Origin: Symbiodinium sp. CCMP2592
Taxonomy: Eukaryota; Sar; Dinophyceae; Suessiales; Symbiodiniaceae
Length of the DNA stretch: 64,000 nucleotides
Direction of reading: 5' to 3'
NCBI GenBank assembly: GCA_905221615.1
Contig: CAJNDT010001001.1
Span: 2,178,996-2,242,995, forward strand
Position 1 is the first letter of the stretch, and the number at the start of each line of letters is the position of its first letter. Under the pieces are notes generated by a model. That model was not told where the DNA came from and searched no databases. It saw only the letters and a list, made by a program, of their open reading frames with translations. The position numbers and the translations under genes were made by a program. This document shows positions 40,630 through 51,719 of this stretch, in pieces.

Positions 40630-40745
40630 CGGGAAGTACCCAGAGACTCCAATATCCCTTAGTTAGGGAATTTACTCAAATCATATCAGGGAACCTACTA
40701 TATTTGAGGAATATTTCTAAATTAAGGGATATTGGAGTTTCTGCG
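40630..40745. mobile_element. Family N inverted-repeat element (copy N1)
   Basis: CAGAGACTCCAATATCCCTT pairs with AAGGGATATTGGAGTTTCTG. A second left half (N2) starts at 40806 and runs into element I2. Confidence 0.8.
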
Positions 40746-40805
40746 TAGGGCTTTAGAAGAGTATATGCCAATCTCAGCCGGGGCTCGCCGGTAGACAGCA
40801 CTTGT

Positions 40806-41008
40806 GCCCAGAGACTCCAATATCCCTTGACAAAGGAGGATACCAATAAATCATAGTAGGATCCTTAAAGTGATTTAAGGGTATATTCATTAATTAAGGA
40901 ATACTGTCTGGTTCTTACTAGGGAATGGGGGAACGGATTGTGGAGACTATTTTTGGGGATTATATAGGGACTACAACAGGGATCCATTCCCCCATTCCCC
41001 GTTAGGCA
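40806..41008. mobile_element. Truncated family N copy joined to family I element
   Basis: N2 left arm CAGAGACTCCAATATCCCTT (40806) lacks its right arm. TTACTAGGGAATGGGGGAAC (about 40916) begins an I-family element ending CCATTCCCCGTTAGG near 41008. Suggests one element inserted into or replaced part of the other. Confidence 0.55.
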
Positions 41009-41239
41009 CCGGGTTGTTGTTTGCGCACACCACGTTGTGAGAGAGGAAGGGATCAAGCATTGCGCACACTATCCACAGAAGCTGCCAAGAGAATGCACTG
41101 CTAGTGGTTGCTATGATGCAAGCCTCGTTTCTAGTAAACTTGCGCACAGACGATCTTCAAACCTCCGCAGGTAAGAAGCCAGCCGCGACGTGCTTATCGG
41201 CTCACACCCGGATGCTCCGTGCAGGGAACAACGGTCCGC

Positions 41240-41463
41240 AGGGTCAGTGAGGGCGCAAGTACGGTTGTTGCACCACCTGACGCTCCTTCTACTCGTCGTG
41301 CCTCCGTGAGGGACAGATGATGCTTGAGCTGATTCTGCCAGAATGGCCTCCAGCTGCAGCCTCTGGCACTTTGCTGAGTTTTGTTTGCCCAGTCCTTGCC
41401 CTCCTGATCCCAGGGAGCCTGTGGGTACCCATGGTGGCCTACTTAGAGGATCATGGGACCTAG
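41240..41463 (+). CDS. Coding island with a hydrophobic segment
   Basis: From ATG 41317 the frame reads MMLELILPEWPPAAASGTLL then SFVCPVLALLIPGSLWVPMV and stops at 41461-41463. The second stretch could span a membrane. An upstream overlapping frame reads VSEGASTVVAPPDAPSTRRA, so the exon structure is not resolved. M2 starts inside its last codons. Confidence 0.4.
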
Positions 41464-41556
41464 TCGGACTTAGTAATTAAGGTGATGAATAAGGTAGCTA
41501 TATTCATGATTATTTGTACGTGCAACCTTAGTTACTAAGTCCTATGATCCAGCCCA
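41442..41556. mobile_element. Family M inverted-repeat element (copy M2)
   Basis: TTAGAGGATCATGGGACCTA and TACTAAGTCCTATGATCC ends with ACTTAGTAATTAAGG arms. Overlaps the end of the 41317 reading frame. Confidence 0.65.
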
Positions 41557-42016
41557 ATGCGCTACTGCGCATTCCATAAACTCGTCACGGTTTAGGGTTC
41601 AGGGGATTAGGGTTTCGGGTGTAGTCAGTGTAGTTTAGCGCAAAGTCCAGCCCGAACCCTGGAACCAAGAAATCTTGTACAACCAAACTACCCTTCGTAA
41701 TCAGTCGCGTCTGAAGCCCAAGCACAGTCGCATGTTGTCGCTTGGCCCTCGCTCGAGCATTGTCAATCATATTGCAGCTATTAAACTGTAGACTTCAGAG
41801 TCTTGCATGGCTCAGGGTTTCTAGAGTTAAGGTTTTGGGAGTTCTGTAGACTAGGGTTCACGATGACCAGAGTTTGGAAAGGGCTTGCAGACCTTGTGGT
41901 CTTTAGGGCTGAGGGCTTTTGGGCGTGGGATCACTGTAGACTGCTACAATAGGTTTGCCACTTTGGGTACATTGTTCGGTGTTGTCCTTTTCGGGTTGTC
42001 TTAATGCTCTTGTATT

Positions 42017-42334
42017 ATGGCTCTAACGGAAAGTCGGGTCGTTAAGCACGGGCTCCAAGCTTGGAGTGACAGGAGGTGTGGAGGTTTGATCCATGAGTTT
42101 AGCGAGTTACAAGAATGGTGCAAAATTAACAGTTTCGGGCCTGTGTTTTCCGGCTCTAGGCGCCTCATCCATAAAATCCCAAGGCCTACCTATAAGCTAC
42201 CGACCAGGTCGACCCCATACGCCGCCGACACACCAACGTCCTCGTATCAACACTCAGCCTCAGCCCTAGGGTTTCAGCTGAAAAGAAACAAAAGTGTAGG
42301 CCCCAAACCAAAATCCCTCCACACCAGACCCTGA
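42017..42334 (+). CDS. Possible coding island, 105 codons
   Basis: Reads ALTESRVVKHGLQAWSDRRC and GGLIHEFSELQEWCKINSFG in its first half; the rest becomes Pro/Ser/Thr-rich and may be intron. F1 starts just after. Confidence 0.4.
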   Translation: MALTESRVVKHGLQAWSDRRCGGLIHEFSELQEWCKINSFGPVFSGSRRLIHKIPRPTYKLPTRSTPYAADTPTSSYQHSASALGFQLKRNKSVGPKPKSLHTRP

Positions 42335-42338
42335 ACCT

Positions 42339-42415
42339 CCAAAGGGTCCAAGTAACCGTATAGTATATGCTTTAGGCTACGAAGTATCTACTATACTGGT
42401 AATTGGACCCTTTGG
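42339..42415. mobile_element. Family F inverted-repeat element (copy F1)
   Basis: CCAAAGGGTCCAAGTAACCG and AATTGGACCCTTTGG ends; the inner ATAGTATA and TATACTGGT arms also pair. Confidence 0.75.
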
Positions 42416-42463
42416 AACCTCGTTGCTTGGATTATGAATGATGGTGAGACTGCTCATGATACG

Positions 42464-42572
42464 GTTGATGATATAAATCCTGCATTACCCTACTACCCGC
42501 AAAAAGCAATACTAATACTATGATTCCCATAGTCTAGGGTCACGAAGGTCATGCAGGATTTATATCATCAAC
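42464..42572. mobile_element. Family C inverted-repeat element (copy C3)
   Basis: GTTGATGATATAAATCCTGC and ATGCAGGATTTATATCATCA ends, perfect over 20 bases. Flanking TACG/CGTA extends the symmetry. Confidence 0.85.
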
Positions 42573-42892
42573 CGTACGCATACACCCTGAAACCCCCCAG
42601 TCGAGGCCCAACCTTGTAAACCCCAAGTCAGAGACCTCCAAATGCCACAACCGCCTCCCCCCCTCAACAAAAAGAATCGGGTTGTGTAAAATTTCGAAGC
42701 CCCAAACCCTGAAATCCCCGATCCTTGAACCCCAAAATTCCAAATCCAACGTAGGCCACCTCAAAAAATGCAACCTTGAAGCGAAAAAGCAAAGCACAAA
42801 TCCTTATGGAACCTTTCTCTTTCCATACACATATATATATATATATCTGTATAAATGTATATAATATTTCTATCTACAAATTCTCTCATACA

Positions 42893-42995
42893 AGCGACAC
42901 CGCCCGAGCCCGACGCAGAGCTCTGCGCAGGCGAAACAAGGCCTACTGACTCGAGCCGGAGAGGCCTGGCAATTGAGGTTGTGTTGTGGTTCCTT
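42893..42995 (+). CDS. Short exon-like island
   Basis: Reads QATPPEPDAELCAGETRPTD and SSRRGLAIEVVLWF. GC-rich between a TA microsatellite and G/T-rich filler. Another frame gives RALRRRNKAY, resembling the 3877 island. Confidence 0.35.
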
Positions 42996-43771
42996 TAAAG
43001 GGATCCTCAAGGGTTCTAGAAAAGGGTTCAGGGTTTGAGTCTGTTTTTTGTTTCGGGTTTACTTGAACCCCAAGAAACCTATGCTTTTAGGGTTTTAGGC
43101 AGTCCTTAAAATGGTAGGTAATTTGGCAATTTAATTCTGGTTGTTTGTGTTTGGGTAGTTGATGGGTAGTTCTCCTGATTAGGGTCCGTTTTTAGGGTTC
43201 ATTAAGCGGGTCTGTTAGGGTTTCCATAAGGGTAGTTCAGTCTTTTTTGTTTGGGGTTTAGGGTTGGGGATTGGGGTTTAGGGGTTGAGAGGTAGGGTTT
43301 AAGGTTCTATAGGATTTGGGGTTTGGGGTTGTTTTGATTGCAAATGTTGTAGAGTTCCGGTTGATATAGGTTCTTGACAGACTCTTTCAGGAGGATATTT
43401 CTATGCATGTTTTTGGTAGGCTTGGTCCTTGAAGGAGCATTTCGGTCGACACGGATGATGGGACAGGCGCAACTTAAGTGTGTCGAGCAGCCCCGCCTGA
43501 TGTTAGGGTTAAAAAATTGGTCTGGGTGTTTGCGGGGTCTGTGCCCCGCAGGCATTCTAAAATTAGCTTTCAGATTTCTGTATGTCTTTCGTTCTACCTT
43601 CTTCGACAAAAATTCGTGTTCTTACTATTGGTCAACGAGCATCTGTTACTATAGCTGTTGTCTAGGGTTGTTTGTGCTTTAAGCTTTAGATTTGGGTTTC
43701 TTCCTACATCGTGGCCTTCTCCATCTTCAAGAAACCAGGGTCCTACTCGGTTGCCCTGTTTGTTTGTGCAG

Positions 43772-44049
43772 CGCTCCCGGACCACCGAGAGTTCAGCGTT
43801 TGCAGCCCGAACTCTTTGACAACCAGACCGGGCTGAACGCACAGGTCCTGACAGATTGGCAACGGATCCTGGGCGCCATCTATGTGCGGAGTCATCAGAA
43901 GCATGGCCCAGTGGGTTGAAGTTGTTCCTCAAGGACGTGGTGGCAGCTTGCTCCTCCAGCTCCCGTCTGGCTGTGCTGATGCGCCAGGCGCTTTGCAAGC
44001 CCCTGAGCAACTATAGACAGCTGGCAAGTTCAGTTTCAAGTGGCTTCTG
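43772..44049 (+). pseudogene. Exon with a one-base frame break
   Basis: After TTTGTGCAG the first frame reads PELFDNQTGLNAQVLTDWQR and ILGAIYVRSHQKHGP to TGA at 43917-43919. One frame over, protein-like sequence continues at once (LKLFLKDVVAACSSSSRLAV, LMRQALCKPLSNYRQL) to 44048. The join at about 43910-43916 looks like a one-base indel, from decay or a sequencing error. No family recognised. Confidence 0.5.
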
Positions 44050-44054
44050 AAGCC

Positions 44055-45495
44055 TTGTACAGCCGTTCGGGTTCGAGCTTCGCGGTTCTTCAGAGATTGT
44101 GCGCAATGGCATCATCAGGCAGGGGTTGTGGTAAGTTATGGCGATGTCATCCCTAAACCCTAAACCCAACACCCGATGCTGTGCCAACATCTGATGACAA
44201 GGCAATCAGCGTATGCGAAGACGAGCAGGGGATGAGCCATAGATGACTATAGGGGCCGTAATAATTAGCGTAGGGGTTCCCTTCAGAGGGGTCCTTATAG
44301 GGGCTACCATAAGGGATTTAGAAGGGCACTATACTATAGAGGCCGTAATAATTTCGATAGGGTCTTTGGGTAGGGATTCTAGGCATTAGAGCTGGACGAT
44401 GGCACGGTTAAGTCACCTTGCGAACTCTCTGTGGCAAGCTCACGAAAGAGAAAAACCAGTGTCTCAAGCAGCTTCAGTCACGCTGCTTCGTTGCACCTTC
44501 GAGGGGTGCAGACCACGCAACAGCCCCCCGACCTACAACCAACCTTCTACCAGTTTTTGTTGGTTAAAGTTTCGGGGGAAACGTAGAGTTTAGGGCTTAG
44601 GGTTCTGTAGCCTAAATTCTACAGACTGCAGAAACCGGTGATACTGCGGTAGGACAACAGTTTGACCTATTCGTTGTTTCGTCGAACACACGACCCCATT
44701 CCCCCATAGAATCCCAACAAACATGACCCACGGGGCACTCCTACGGCACATAAAGTAGTATCTGAGTAGCTGAGTAGGTAACCGTCATTTTTTTTGGTCT
44801 TCTTTTACCCTACCATAATTGAGAGGGTAAACCTTTTTTCGGCTAGGATTCTCAGGCCCTAAGGTATGATAAGATACACTGCTGCTCAGGCTACGTAATA
44901 ATATTTAATACGAGCTTCCCGGCACTCCGCCACTCCGTAAGACGTCTTGAAACACTTCAGCTCCAGTACCTGTCCTTCGGATGAATTAGGTCGGAGTGCT
45001 TGGTGATAGTAGCAACTACGTAGAGCCCCGAATTGTCTATCCACCGTCTTCCTAGTCTTCTACAGGTATGTATCTATCCAGCTATCGATGTATCTGTCTA
45101 TCCCTCCGGCCGTATGTCTGCCTGCCTGTCTGTCTAGCTGTTTTATTTACCTATATATCTATCTATCTCTCTGTTTATCTGTTGATCTATTAATATATTT
45201 GTCCATTTGTTTATCTATCTATCTACCTATCTATTTGTCTACCTGTCATATCTACCTATGTACATTGTTACTTCAGGTTCATATACATATATGAGCATAT
45301 ATATATATATGTGCATTTATGTATGTCGGCCTTACCACATATAGTCTGCCCCAATCCAAACTCGGCTCTAGACTAGATGTTGAGGCCCTAGATCGTACAG
45401 TCCCTCTCGTATTTCTTGTAGACCCCCTTTTGAAGGGCCACCATTCCAGCAAGTTATGTGTGTTGATGCCCCTGTAATAAACATTTTCGCTTTCG
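44055..45495. other. Non-coding stretch with microsatellite
   Basis: Family B-like arms at 44246-44370, a family E inverted repeat (about 44770-44880, AGCTGAGTAGGTAACC...GGTAAACC), a CTAT/CTGT microsatellite (45062-45260) and a TA run (45290-45312). ORF 44399-44593 (ARLSHLANSLWQAHEREKPV) may be an exon but has no borders. Confidence 0.45.
45062..45260. repeat. CTAT/CTGT microsatellite
   Basis: About 200 bases of imperfect TATCTATC/TGTCTGTC units. Confidence 0.9.
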
Positions 45496-45496
45496 T

Positions 45497-45552
45497 AGGT
45501 GCGACCTCTGGCACAGCTGGACACTGTGGCATTCTTCCCGGACCGGCAGGGG
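45497..45552 (+). CDS. Very short exon
   Basis: Acceptor TTTCGTAG, then VRPLAQLDTVAFFPDRQ up to GGCAG. CCGGCAGG-type sequence recurs near 45665 after the tandem repeat. Confidence 0.4.
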
Positions 45553-45560
45553 GGGTTGCA

Positions 45561-45655
45561 CTTTAGGGATTAAGTTTTAGGGTCTAGGAAACTAAAACGA
45601 CCCAGACAGGCACGCTTTAGGGATTAAGTTTTAGGGTCTAGGAAACTAAAACGAC
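45561..45655. repeat. Tandem duplication, about 50-bp unit
   Basis: CTTTAGGGATTAAGTTTTAG plus GGTCTAGGAAACTAAAACGA occurs twice almost identically. Confidence 0.85.
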
Positions 45656-45731
45656 CCTCACACCCGGCAGGATCCGAGAAGTAGAACCCTGAAATAAGGT
45701 TAGCTTAACCCAGATGATGGTAGGGTAATGT

Positions 45732-45831
45732 AGGGGCATACATAATTACCCATACTTTTTTGGTGGTTCCTTATTCTATTTATAGTATAAATACCCCCAA
45801 ACCCCTATGCTAATGACTAAGGCCCCTACAT
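45732..45831. mobile_element. Family B inverted-repeat element (copy B9)
   Basis: AGGGGCATACATAATTACCC and TAATGACTAAGGCCCCTACA arms, with the flanks AATGT/ACATT also inverted. Confidence 0.7.
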
Positions 45832-45942
45832 TATAGTACCCTTATTAGTATTCCTTATGGTAGGCCCTATAAGGACCCCTTTCACAAAGGAGCCGCCCAA
45901 AGTCCTGAGCTTTAGAGCCACTTACGGGATCTTGAAGCAGAC

Positions 45943-46043
45943 TGTAGGGGCCTGATTAAGAAACCTTGGGCCTTTGTTAGGGTTCCTTAGATGAGCCTTA
46001 CTATTGGGGTCATAGGCCCAGGGTCTCTTAATCAGGTTCCTGC
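45943..46043. mobile_element. Family J inverted-repeat element (copy J2)
   Basis: TGTAGGGGCCTGATTAAGAA and TCTCTTAATCAGGTTCCTGC ends; it shares its middle with J1. Confidence 0.75.
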
Positions 46044-46329
46044 CTCATGCAGGGGGACGTGGGGTTCTATAGGCTTAACGGCTCGCGGTTTATTGGAATA
46101 TGTTCCTCTTTGGCCCTGGCCTCGACGGGTCCCATTAGACTATACGGAGAGTCGAGGTAATTATTTAGGGGGCCTTACTAAGTTGCAAAATTCAATTGAG
46201 GTCGCGATGCAACTTTCTTGCAGTCCGAGAAGCCGCCCAAGCCTCTCATGGTTCCCCCAAACGCCCTATGACCGGGACCCTAAACACGTTAGAGCCCTGC
46301 AACCCAAAAATCGAGCCAGGACACCCGGC

Positions 46330-46385
46330 CGCGGGTAGAGATGAAGTTCACGGACCTGGAAGGCTTGTTTCTGAAAGCTTGTTGG
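46330..46385 (+). CDS. Very short exon-like island
   Basis: Reads VEMKFTDLEGLFLKACWV. Followed at once by a family N-like inverted repeat (46408 on). Confidence 0.35.
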
Positions 46386-47129
46386 GTTACAAAAAAAAGG
46401 GCCCAGCTCATCCAATATCCCGTAATTAAGGAATACACCCTGGATTATGATCGGATCCCTGAGAAGATTTAAGGTAAATATAACCCTGATTTAAGGAATC
46501 TACTTCAAACCATATTGGGGATCCCTGTTTTGGTTTGGGGTATGTCCCTTAACTCGGGGGTTATGGAAGATCTTGAATTTTACTAGGTTCGTCAGGGATT
46601 CTGTCTCTCGTCACAAGGGGTGCTTCATAAGGGTCCTGTATAGTGACTAGTATCCACAGACTATCCGGGGTTCGTGATCCGCCAGCCACATGGATACGGT
46701 ACCCCTAATTAACAAGGCTCTACAATGGGCTCCGAAGTATCACTTTTGATTAGTAACTGTGCCCCCTTTCTGCAGCTGTCAAGCACTATGATCCTTGTCG
46801 AGTTGGCTTTAGAAGTATCCTAATTCGAGCTTGCCTCATCATCACCCTCCTATTAAACCCTTACTCCCTCAACCCTATTCCCTAAACTCTAGACCCTGCA
46901 CCCTAAACCCCTAATCCCTAAACCCTGAATCCTAAACCCTAAACCCTTGCAAAGGTCCCAACAAACAGGCTCATCCTGCTAAGGAGACTTCTACCTGTCA
47001 TGCAGTTGGAAAAGGGCCCACCGCCCAATGCCAAAAACTAAAGCCCTAAACCCCGAAACCCTATCCCCTCCCCGAGCCCTCCAAGGGCTGTGACGATGAG
47101 GTTTTTGTCCTTTGAGGGAGCTCTCGGGT

Positions 47130-47245
47130 CTTGAATTTTTGGGGTTTAGGGGTTCGGGGTTTAGGGGGTTTGGGGTTTAGGGGCTTTGCGTTTAGGGTTT
47201 GGGGGTTTAGGGGGGCTTTGGGGTTTATGGGTTATTAGGGTTTAG
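47130..47245. repeat. TTTAGGG telomere-like tract
   Basis: A dense run of GGGGTTTAGGG-type units, imperfect. Confidence 0.8.
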
Positions 47246-47487
47246 GCTCAAGTTTACTCCAAGTACTACCCCCTGAGCTTCTGCAGGGGGGTTGGGTATT
47301 GTCCCAACAATGCAACCGTTAGTTCTTTTAATATACGTATGTACAGAGCTTGATAGTTCTTAAGTATAACACCTAACATGGACTGCAGCGTGGGGGAAGT
47401 ACCCAATGCAGAGGAATCAACATCATGTACCCCAAAACCTTGTTTGAATTGGCGAGGCCTCTACAGCTCTAAGCCCTAAACCCCCTC

Positions 47488-47601
47488 TTGCGAGGCATCA
47501 ACATCACCTTCTACGATGAGCTGAGCAAAGAGAACTGGAGCCCGGCTCTCAGCAGGAAAGCGAGGCCAGACATGCCAAAAACAGGCTTCAACAGGTCCTA
47601 A
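47488..47601 (+). CDS. Short exon
   Basis: Reads LRGINITFYDELSKENWSPA and LSRKARPDMPKTGF to TAA. Protein-like; preferred over the minus ORF that overlaps it because the neighbouring islands are on plus. Confidence 0.5.
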   Translation: MRGINITFYDELSKENWSPALSRKARPDMPKTGFNRS

Positions 47602-48238
47602 ACCTTCAAGTGCCCTGAAGTCCCTGAGGGTTGCCGGGTTAGGGTTAAGGGCTTTGTGTTTCGGGCTTAGAGGGATTTCAAGATGTCGTCTAGTGGTGTT
47701 GTTCTCATCGTGTGCATCCACCCCGACTTCCCAGAGCGAACTCCGACCGCTTGCATGCTGTGCGAGATCTCTGCAACTCACTTCAGACTTTCATCCCGGA
47801 GATGTGAATTGGAACAAAACCGTCCGGGTAAGAGGGTGCAGCATTGAGCTTGTTGTTCAAGGCGAATACAGAAGCCTGAATAATTCGGATGTTTTTCCTG
47901 AGGGTGCATTATTATACTAACCCCGAAGCCCTATTCTAAACTTTGCGGCCACCATATCATAGAACTTTTCTTGCCCTTGAAGCAACCCGTGTTGGAGAGA
48001 TGAAAAGAAAGCTGCCCTAACTCTTTTGGCTTCCTGTGTTAAGTTAGGGGATTCAAGCTGTAGTTGTCGTAGTGGTAGTTGTAGCTGTACTAATGTAGCG
48101 GTAGTGGTTGGCAGTAGTTGGCAGCAATAGGAGTAGGAGGAGTAGTAGAAGGACTAGGAGTAAGAGCAGGTAAAAGAGTAGCCTGTGAGAAGCCCTTTAA
48201 ACCCATAATTTACAGCTTTACTTTAAGCATGAAAGCCT

Positions 48239-48352
48239 ATGTGGGGGTTTCGGAAAATTCGGGGTGCCGTATTTTAGGGTCCTTATGAGCGATAAGGATC
48301 CTACTATTTGGGGTACGAAATAGGGGCCCCCTATTTTCGGAAACCCCCATAT
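48239..48352. mobile_element. Family G inverted-repeat element (copy G2)
   Basis: ATGTGGGGGTTTCGGAAAAT and TTTTCGGAAACCCCCATAT ends around TAAGGATCCTACTATTTGGG. Directly followed by the 48356 exon-like island. Confidence 0.85.
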
Positions 48353-48355
48353 AAG

Positions 48356-48470
48356 ACTTTTCCCGAAGGACAGAGCGTCATGGCGAAACTCCAGCAGGCG
48401 CCTTCATTTGCAGACGGGTCTTGTTGGGGCAAAACGCGGATTCTGCGTCCCCGGTTGAGGTCGACTAATG
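48356..48470 (+). CDS. Exon directly after element G2
   Basis: Reads FPEGQSVMAKLQQAPSFADG and SCWGKTRILRPRLRSTNGG, then a family B-like arm begins. Flanked on both sides by inverted-repeat elements. Confidence 0.5.
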
Positions 48471-49289
48471 GGGGCCTAAATAAGTACTAACAGGATTGGT
48501 GGGGGGTTCCTTAATATACCTATATTCTAATCAGTAAGGCTCCTATTTCACAAGGATTTAGTGATTCTGTTTATATCCTTAACAACTCGGGTTCTGTTGA
48601 AGGTTTTTGTTAAGCTTATTCCAAGGCGTCCTGCTATGTGTGTTCAGCTCAAAACCTAATAGAACCCCATGGTTCAGGTACCGTCTAAAGAGCCCAGATT
48701 TAACCCGTCTCGGGTACTCGCCTGAACTCAAAGAACCTTCACAGGACCTTACTTTGCCATAGTTGGGAAAGCATTAACATCATTACTGGTACTTAACCCC
48801 AACAAAGAGTTGAATCTAAAATTGCGACTACTGTCCCAGCCATGAACTAGCTTCTAGAATCCGGATCCGAACCCGGAAAAGGCCCCTGACCCGAGTCCCC
48901 TCTTCGTGCTCGTTTCGAGGTCTCATGAAGGGAAGGGGCTTGAAATACTTGCCAATATGATGTTAGGGCTCCTTATGAGAACTATATGGCATGATATACG
49001 CCAAAACCCTGTTCTGATTGTTAAGCGATTAAACCTCCCAACCCTAAAACCCCCACAATTCATGACCATTAAAGCCCTAAACCCCACAGCTCCTAAAACC
49101 CAAAGAATAAGACCCTGAGACCTTGAAATCCGAAGCCCTAAAGACTAGACCTCTACACTGCAAGTTGCGCTCTCTGTCGGACTCCAAACTCGATATCGAT
49201 GTGGGACAAGTTTTAGAAATATCCACCAACAACGATGGGTGCAGTTGTCGTGCTTCCTCAAGGCGAAGACTGGCTTAGTGCTCAGGACC

Positions 49290-49393
49290 TTACGGACGAA
49301 ATGAAACCTAGAAGGGTTTAAGGTTCTACCATATAGCGATTCATAGTATATGGGTATAGGGCCCCTACTTTTAAGGGTCATTTGGTCCTTCAG
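49290..49393. mobile_element. Family L inverted-repeat element (copy L3)
   Basis: GGACGAAATGAAACCTAGAA and AGGGTCATTTGGTCCTTCAG ends; interior CATAGTATATGGGTATAGGG identical to L1. Confidence 0.75.
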
Positions 49394-49629
49394 TGATGTC
49401 CTGAAAATTTCCGGCAGGCCGGGGGGGGGGGGAGTTTAGGTTTACATGAAGCGCAAAATCATCTCCCTGCCTCAAGGGCGTATAAGAGGAAAGTCGGAGA
49501 GAGGTAAGCTGAAAATGTCGCCCTGCTTTGAGGCTGAGGCTACAAGCCTAACGCCCCAAGGGCTCAGGCGGGATGGGGTGGAAGGCAAGTATGGTGGAGG
49601 AGGGCAAGGATGTGGACGATAGCTGATCT

Positions 49630-49815
49630 GGATGATTAGCCACCGAGACGGGCTCCCTCCAGGAAATGAAGGACTCGGCCCAGTACTCTGTAGCCAATCC
49701 GGTGCGATTGGTCCAATGCCAATGTGACTGTAGTCAGCCGGGAACAAAGGCCGACTCCTCGACGAAGCCCTTGAAGCTTGCGATCGTATTGACAGCACAT
49801 GCTTCATCGTTGCGG
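49630..49815 (+). CDS. Possible exon
   Basis: Reads ETGSLQEMKDSAQYSVANPV and RLVQCQCDCSQPGTKADSST. Repeat-free; the minus ORF 49472-49807 is Pro/Ser-rich and less likely. Confidence 0.4.
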
Positions 49816-49914
49816 ATTGGGGGGGGGAAAATTAGGGGTCTGTCTAAGTACCTAGCATTCTAAGGGTACTGGATATGTGCCAACACACGATTCTAGTTAT
49901 TAAGGCTTCTGTAG

Positions 49915-49978
49915 TACCAGCCCGTGAGGAAGATGACGGCAAGGGAGGTGGCCCGACTCTCAGACAGGCTGAATATGG
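49915..49978 (+). CDS. Short exon directly before element G3
   Basis: Reads QPVRKMTAREVARLSDRLNM, a typical charged helix, and runs into the left end of G3. Confidence 0.45.
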
Positions 49979-50021
49979 GAGTTTCCGAAAATTAGGGCCC
50001 TATGTTCGGAAACTCCAATAT
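49973..50021. mobile_element. Family G element, minimal hairpin (copy G3)
   Basis: ATATGGGAGTTTCCGAAAAT pairs with GTTCGGAAACTCCAATAT with only a few bases between, so the interior has been deleted. Confidence 0.75.
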
Positions 50022-50510
50022 TTACCCTCATTCGTTTAGGGCGTAGGGCTTAGGGCTTTTATGCAGGGCTTGTCTACCCCCCTGTGGTGGTGGCCAGGGC
50101 TGCAGGTTTACAAGGGGCGCGGTTTGCTGGCTTTCTAAGACTTTCGGGCGGGCTGTTGGAGTTGAGGATTTAGGATGCCAGGATTCAGGGTCTAGGAGTG
50201 AGAGGGCGCACGGTTCGGGATCTAATTTAGGGTTCAGGGATTGGGATTTCGGGTTGAAGGTTTTAAGATTTAGGTTTTAACGGCCAGGGCTTTAAGACTC
50301 AGGATTTCGGGTCTGTTGGAATCAGGAGTATAGTATAGCCTGAAATAATAGCGTACGTACCTAAGCTCGGGCCCATGGGGGCCTCATCTTCTCGGGAGCT
50401 CGGGATTTATCGGCTTGGTTTGAGGCTTTCGGGTTGTGCGTTTTGCTGGCCTCATGGGGGTTTCACCAGGGTCTAGGGGTTCCGGGTTGGGCTTAGGACT
50501 TTTTAGGGTT

Positions 50511-50606
50511 TACCTGTAGCCGAAATAGACCTACCTTTTTTAGGGTTCCTTATTATGGTTTCTATATACAGGTCCTTAAAAAGGTAGGTCTTTTCGGCTA
50601 CAGGTA
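50511..50606. mobile_element. Family P inverted-repeat element (copy P1)
   Basis: TACCTGTAGCCGAAATAGAC and GTCTTTTCGGCTACAGGTA ends continue inward to CTACCTTTTT/AAAAAGGTAG, about 28 paired bases. Middle GGGTTCCTTATTATGG is similar to families B and J. Confidence 0.85.
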
Positions 50607-50639
50607 GGCTTTAAGGTTTTTAGGGCCCAGGGTCTAGAG

Positions 50640-50745
50640 TTTTAAGTCACAAGAAGCAGTCGTCTGCCGTGTACTCTGCTCAAGCGCTGCTCCAGCGATC
50701 GCGGTCCCTCCCCGGAGCCTCTTTGGAAAGCGGGGTCGTTCGGTG
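50640..50745 (+). CDS. Short exon-like island
   Basis: Reads SHKKQSSAVYSAQALLQRSR and SLPGASLESGVVR. GC-rich, heptamer-free. Confidence 0.4.
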
Positions 50746-50997
50746 TTCTCTCTAATAATTAGAATAGGGTTCCTTTAAACGGGTCTTATTAGGGTTGCTA
50801 TGAGGGCTACTGCTATACGGGTGTTCAGCACATGGTCTTTCGTACCAAGCTCTCGTTCTTACTCCCGGAAAACGAAAGGCCCAATCAATCCTGACACCCT
50901 TCAGAAAGAGAAATCCGAAAAACGAAAGCTCCCGGTTAGGAGACCCCCAACGCAGTAGGGATTAAAGCTTAAGGCTTCGGGCTCAGAGTTTTAGGAG

Positions 50998-51037
<40 letters not shown>

Positions 51038-51610
51038 TTTCGGATATTGTACTTTAATATTAAGAAGGAACCCTCAAAAAACATTATTCTAAATATTAAG
51101 GTTTAGGGTTCGGGTTCAAGGTATCGTGGCATTCGTCTAGGTGGCTAAATCCTTGTGCCATGCCAAAGCCTGCAATCGGCAAACGTCTGCCAAGGGGGCG
51201 CCTCGGTGTGTGAGGGGTCCTTATAGCGGTTAAGGTCTAGGGTTTCGGGTTTAGGGTACAGAAGAGTGATGCCTGATTCTGGTGATCCGAAAGAAAAGGG
51301 GCACTGATTTAGAGAACCAGGGTATTAGGCTAACTCTGTTTGAATTAGAAAGCAGGCCCCTGTAGTACTCTTTAGAAGTCATCCCGAGGGAGCACCAGGA
51401 TCAGGAAGGTCCGGGAATTGCGTTTTGGGATTAGGTTTTAGGAGTTTAGGGTCTAGGGTATAGGGTATAGGGTTCAGGTCTTCCAGGACCCCCCAAGTAC
51501 CCTTTGAAGGGCTCGAGTATTTCTCATAAAGAGGTAATTAGGGGGCTACAACAAAAGGTAGTTGTGGGGTCCAGGTTAGGGTTTAGGGTTCCGGTCTCAG
51601 GGTTTAGGAT

Positions 51611-51719
51611 TTAAAGGGAACTCCAGAAAGTTGGAATACGGTTTCAGGGTAGGATACCCTATAATTTACCATAAAGGGTTTAGGATAATCATATTCCAAC
51701 TTTCTGGCTTTTACTTTAG
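51611..51719. mobile_element. Family K inverted-repeat element (copy K2)
   Basis: Near-identical to K1 at 5105-5213, including the ends TTAAAGGGAACTCCAGAAAG and TTTCTGGCTTTTACTTTA. Confidence 0.85.

Noticed and set aside
45088..45294. 68-codon ORF of Leu/Ser/Ile/Tyr repeats
   Set aside because: A translation of the CTAT/CTGT microsatellite.
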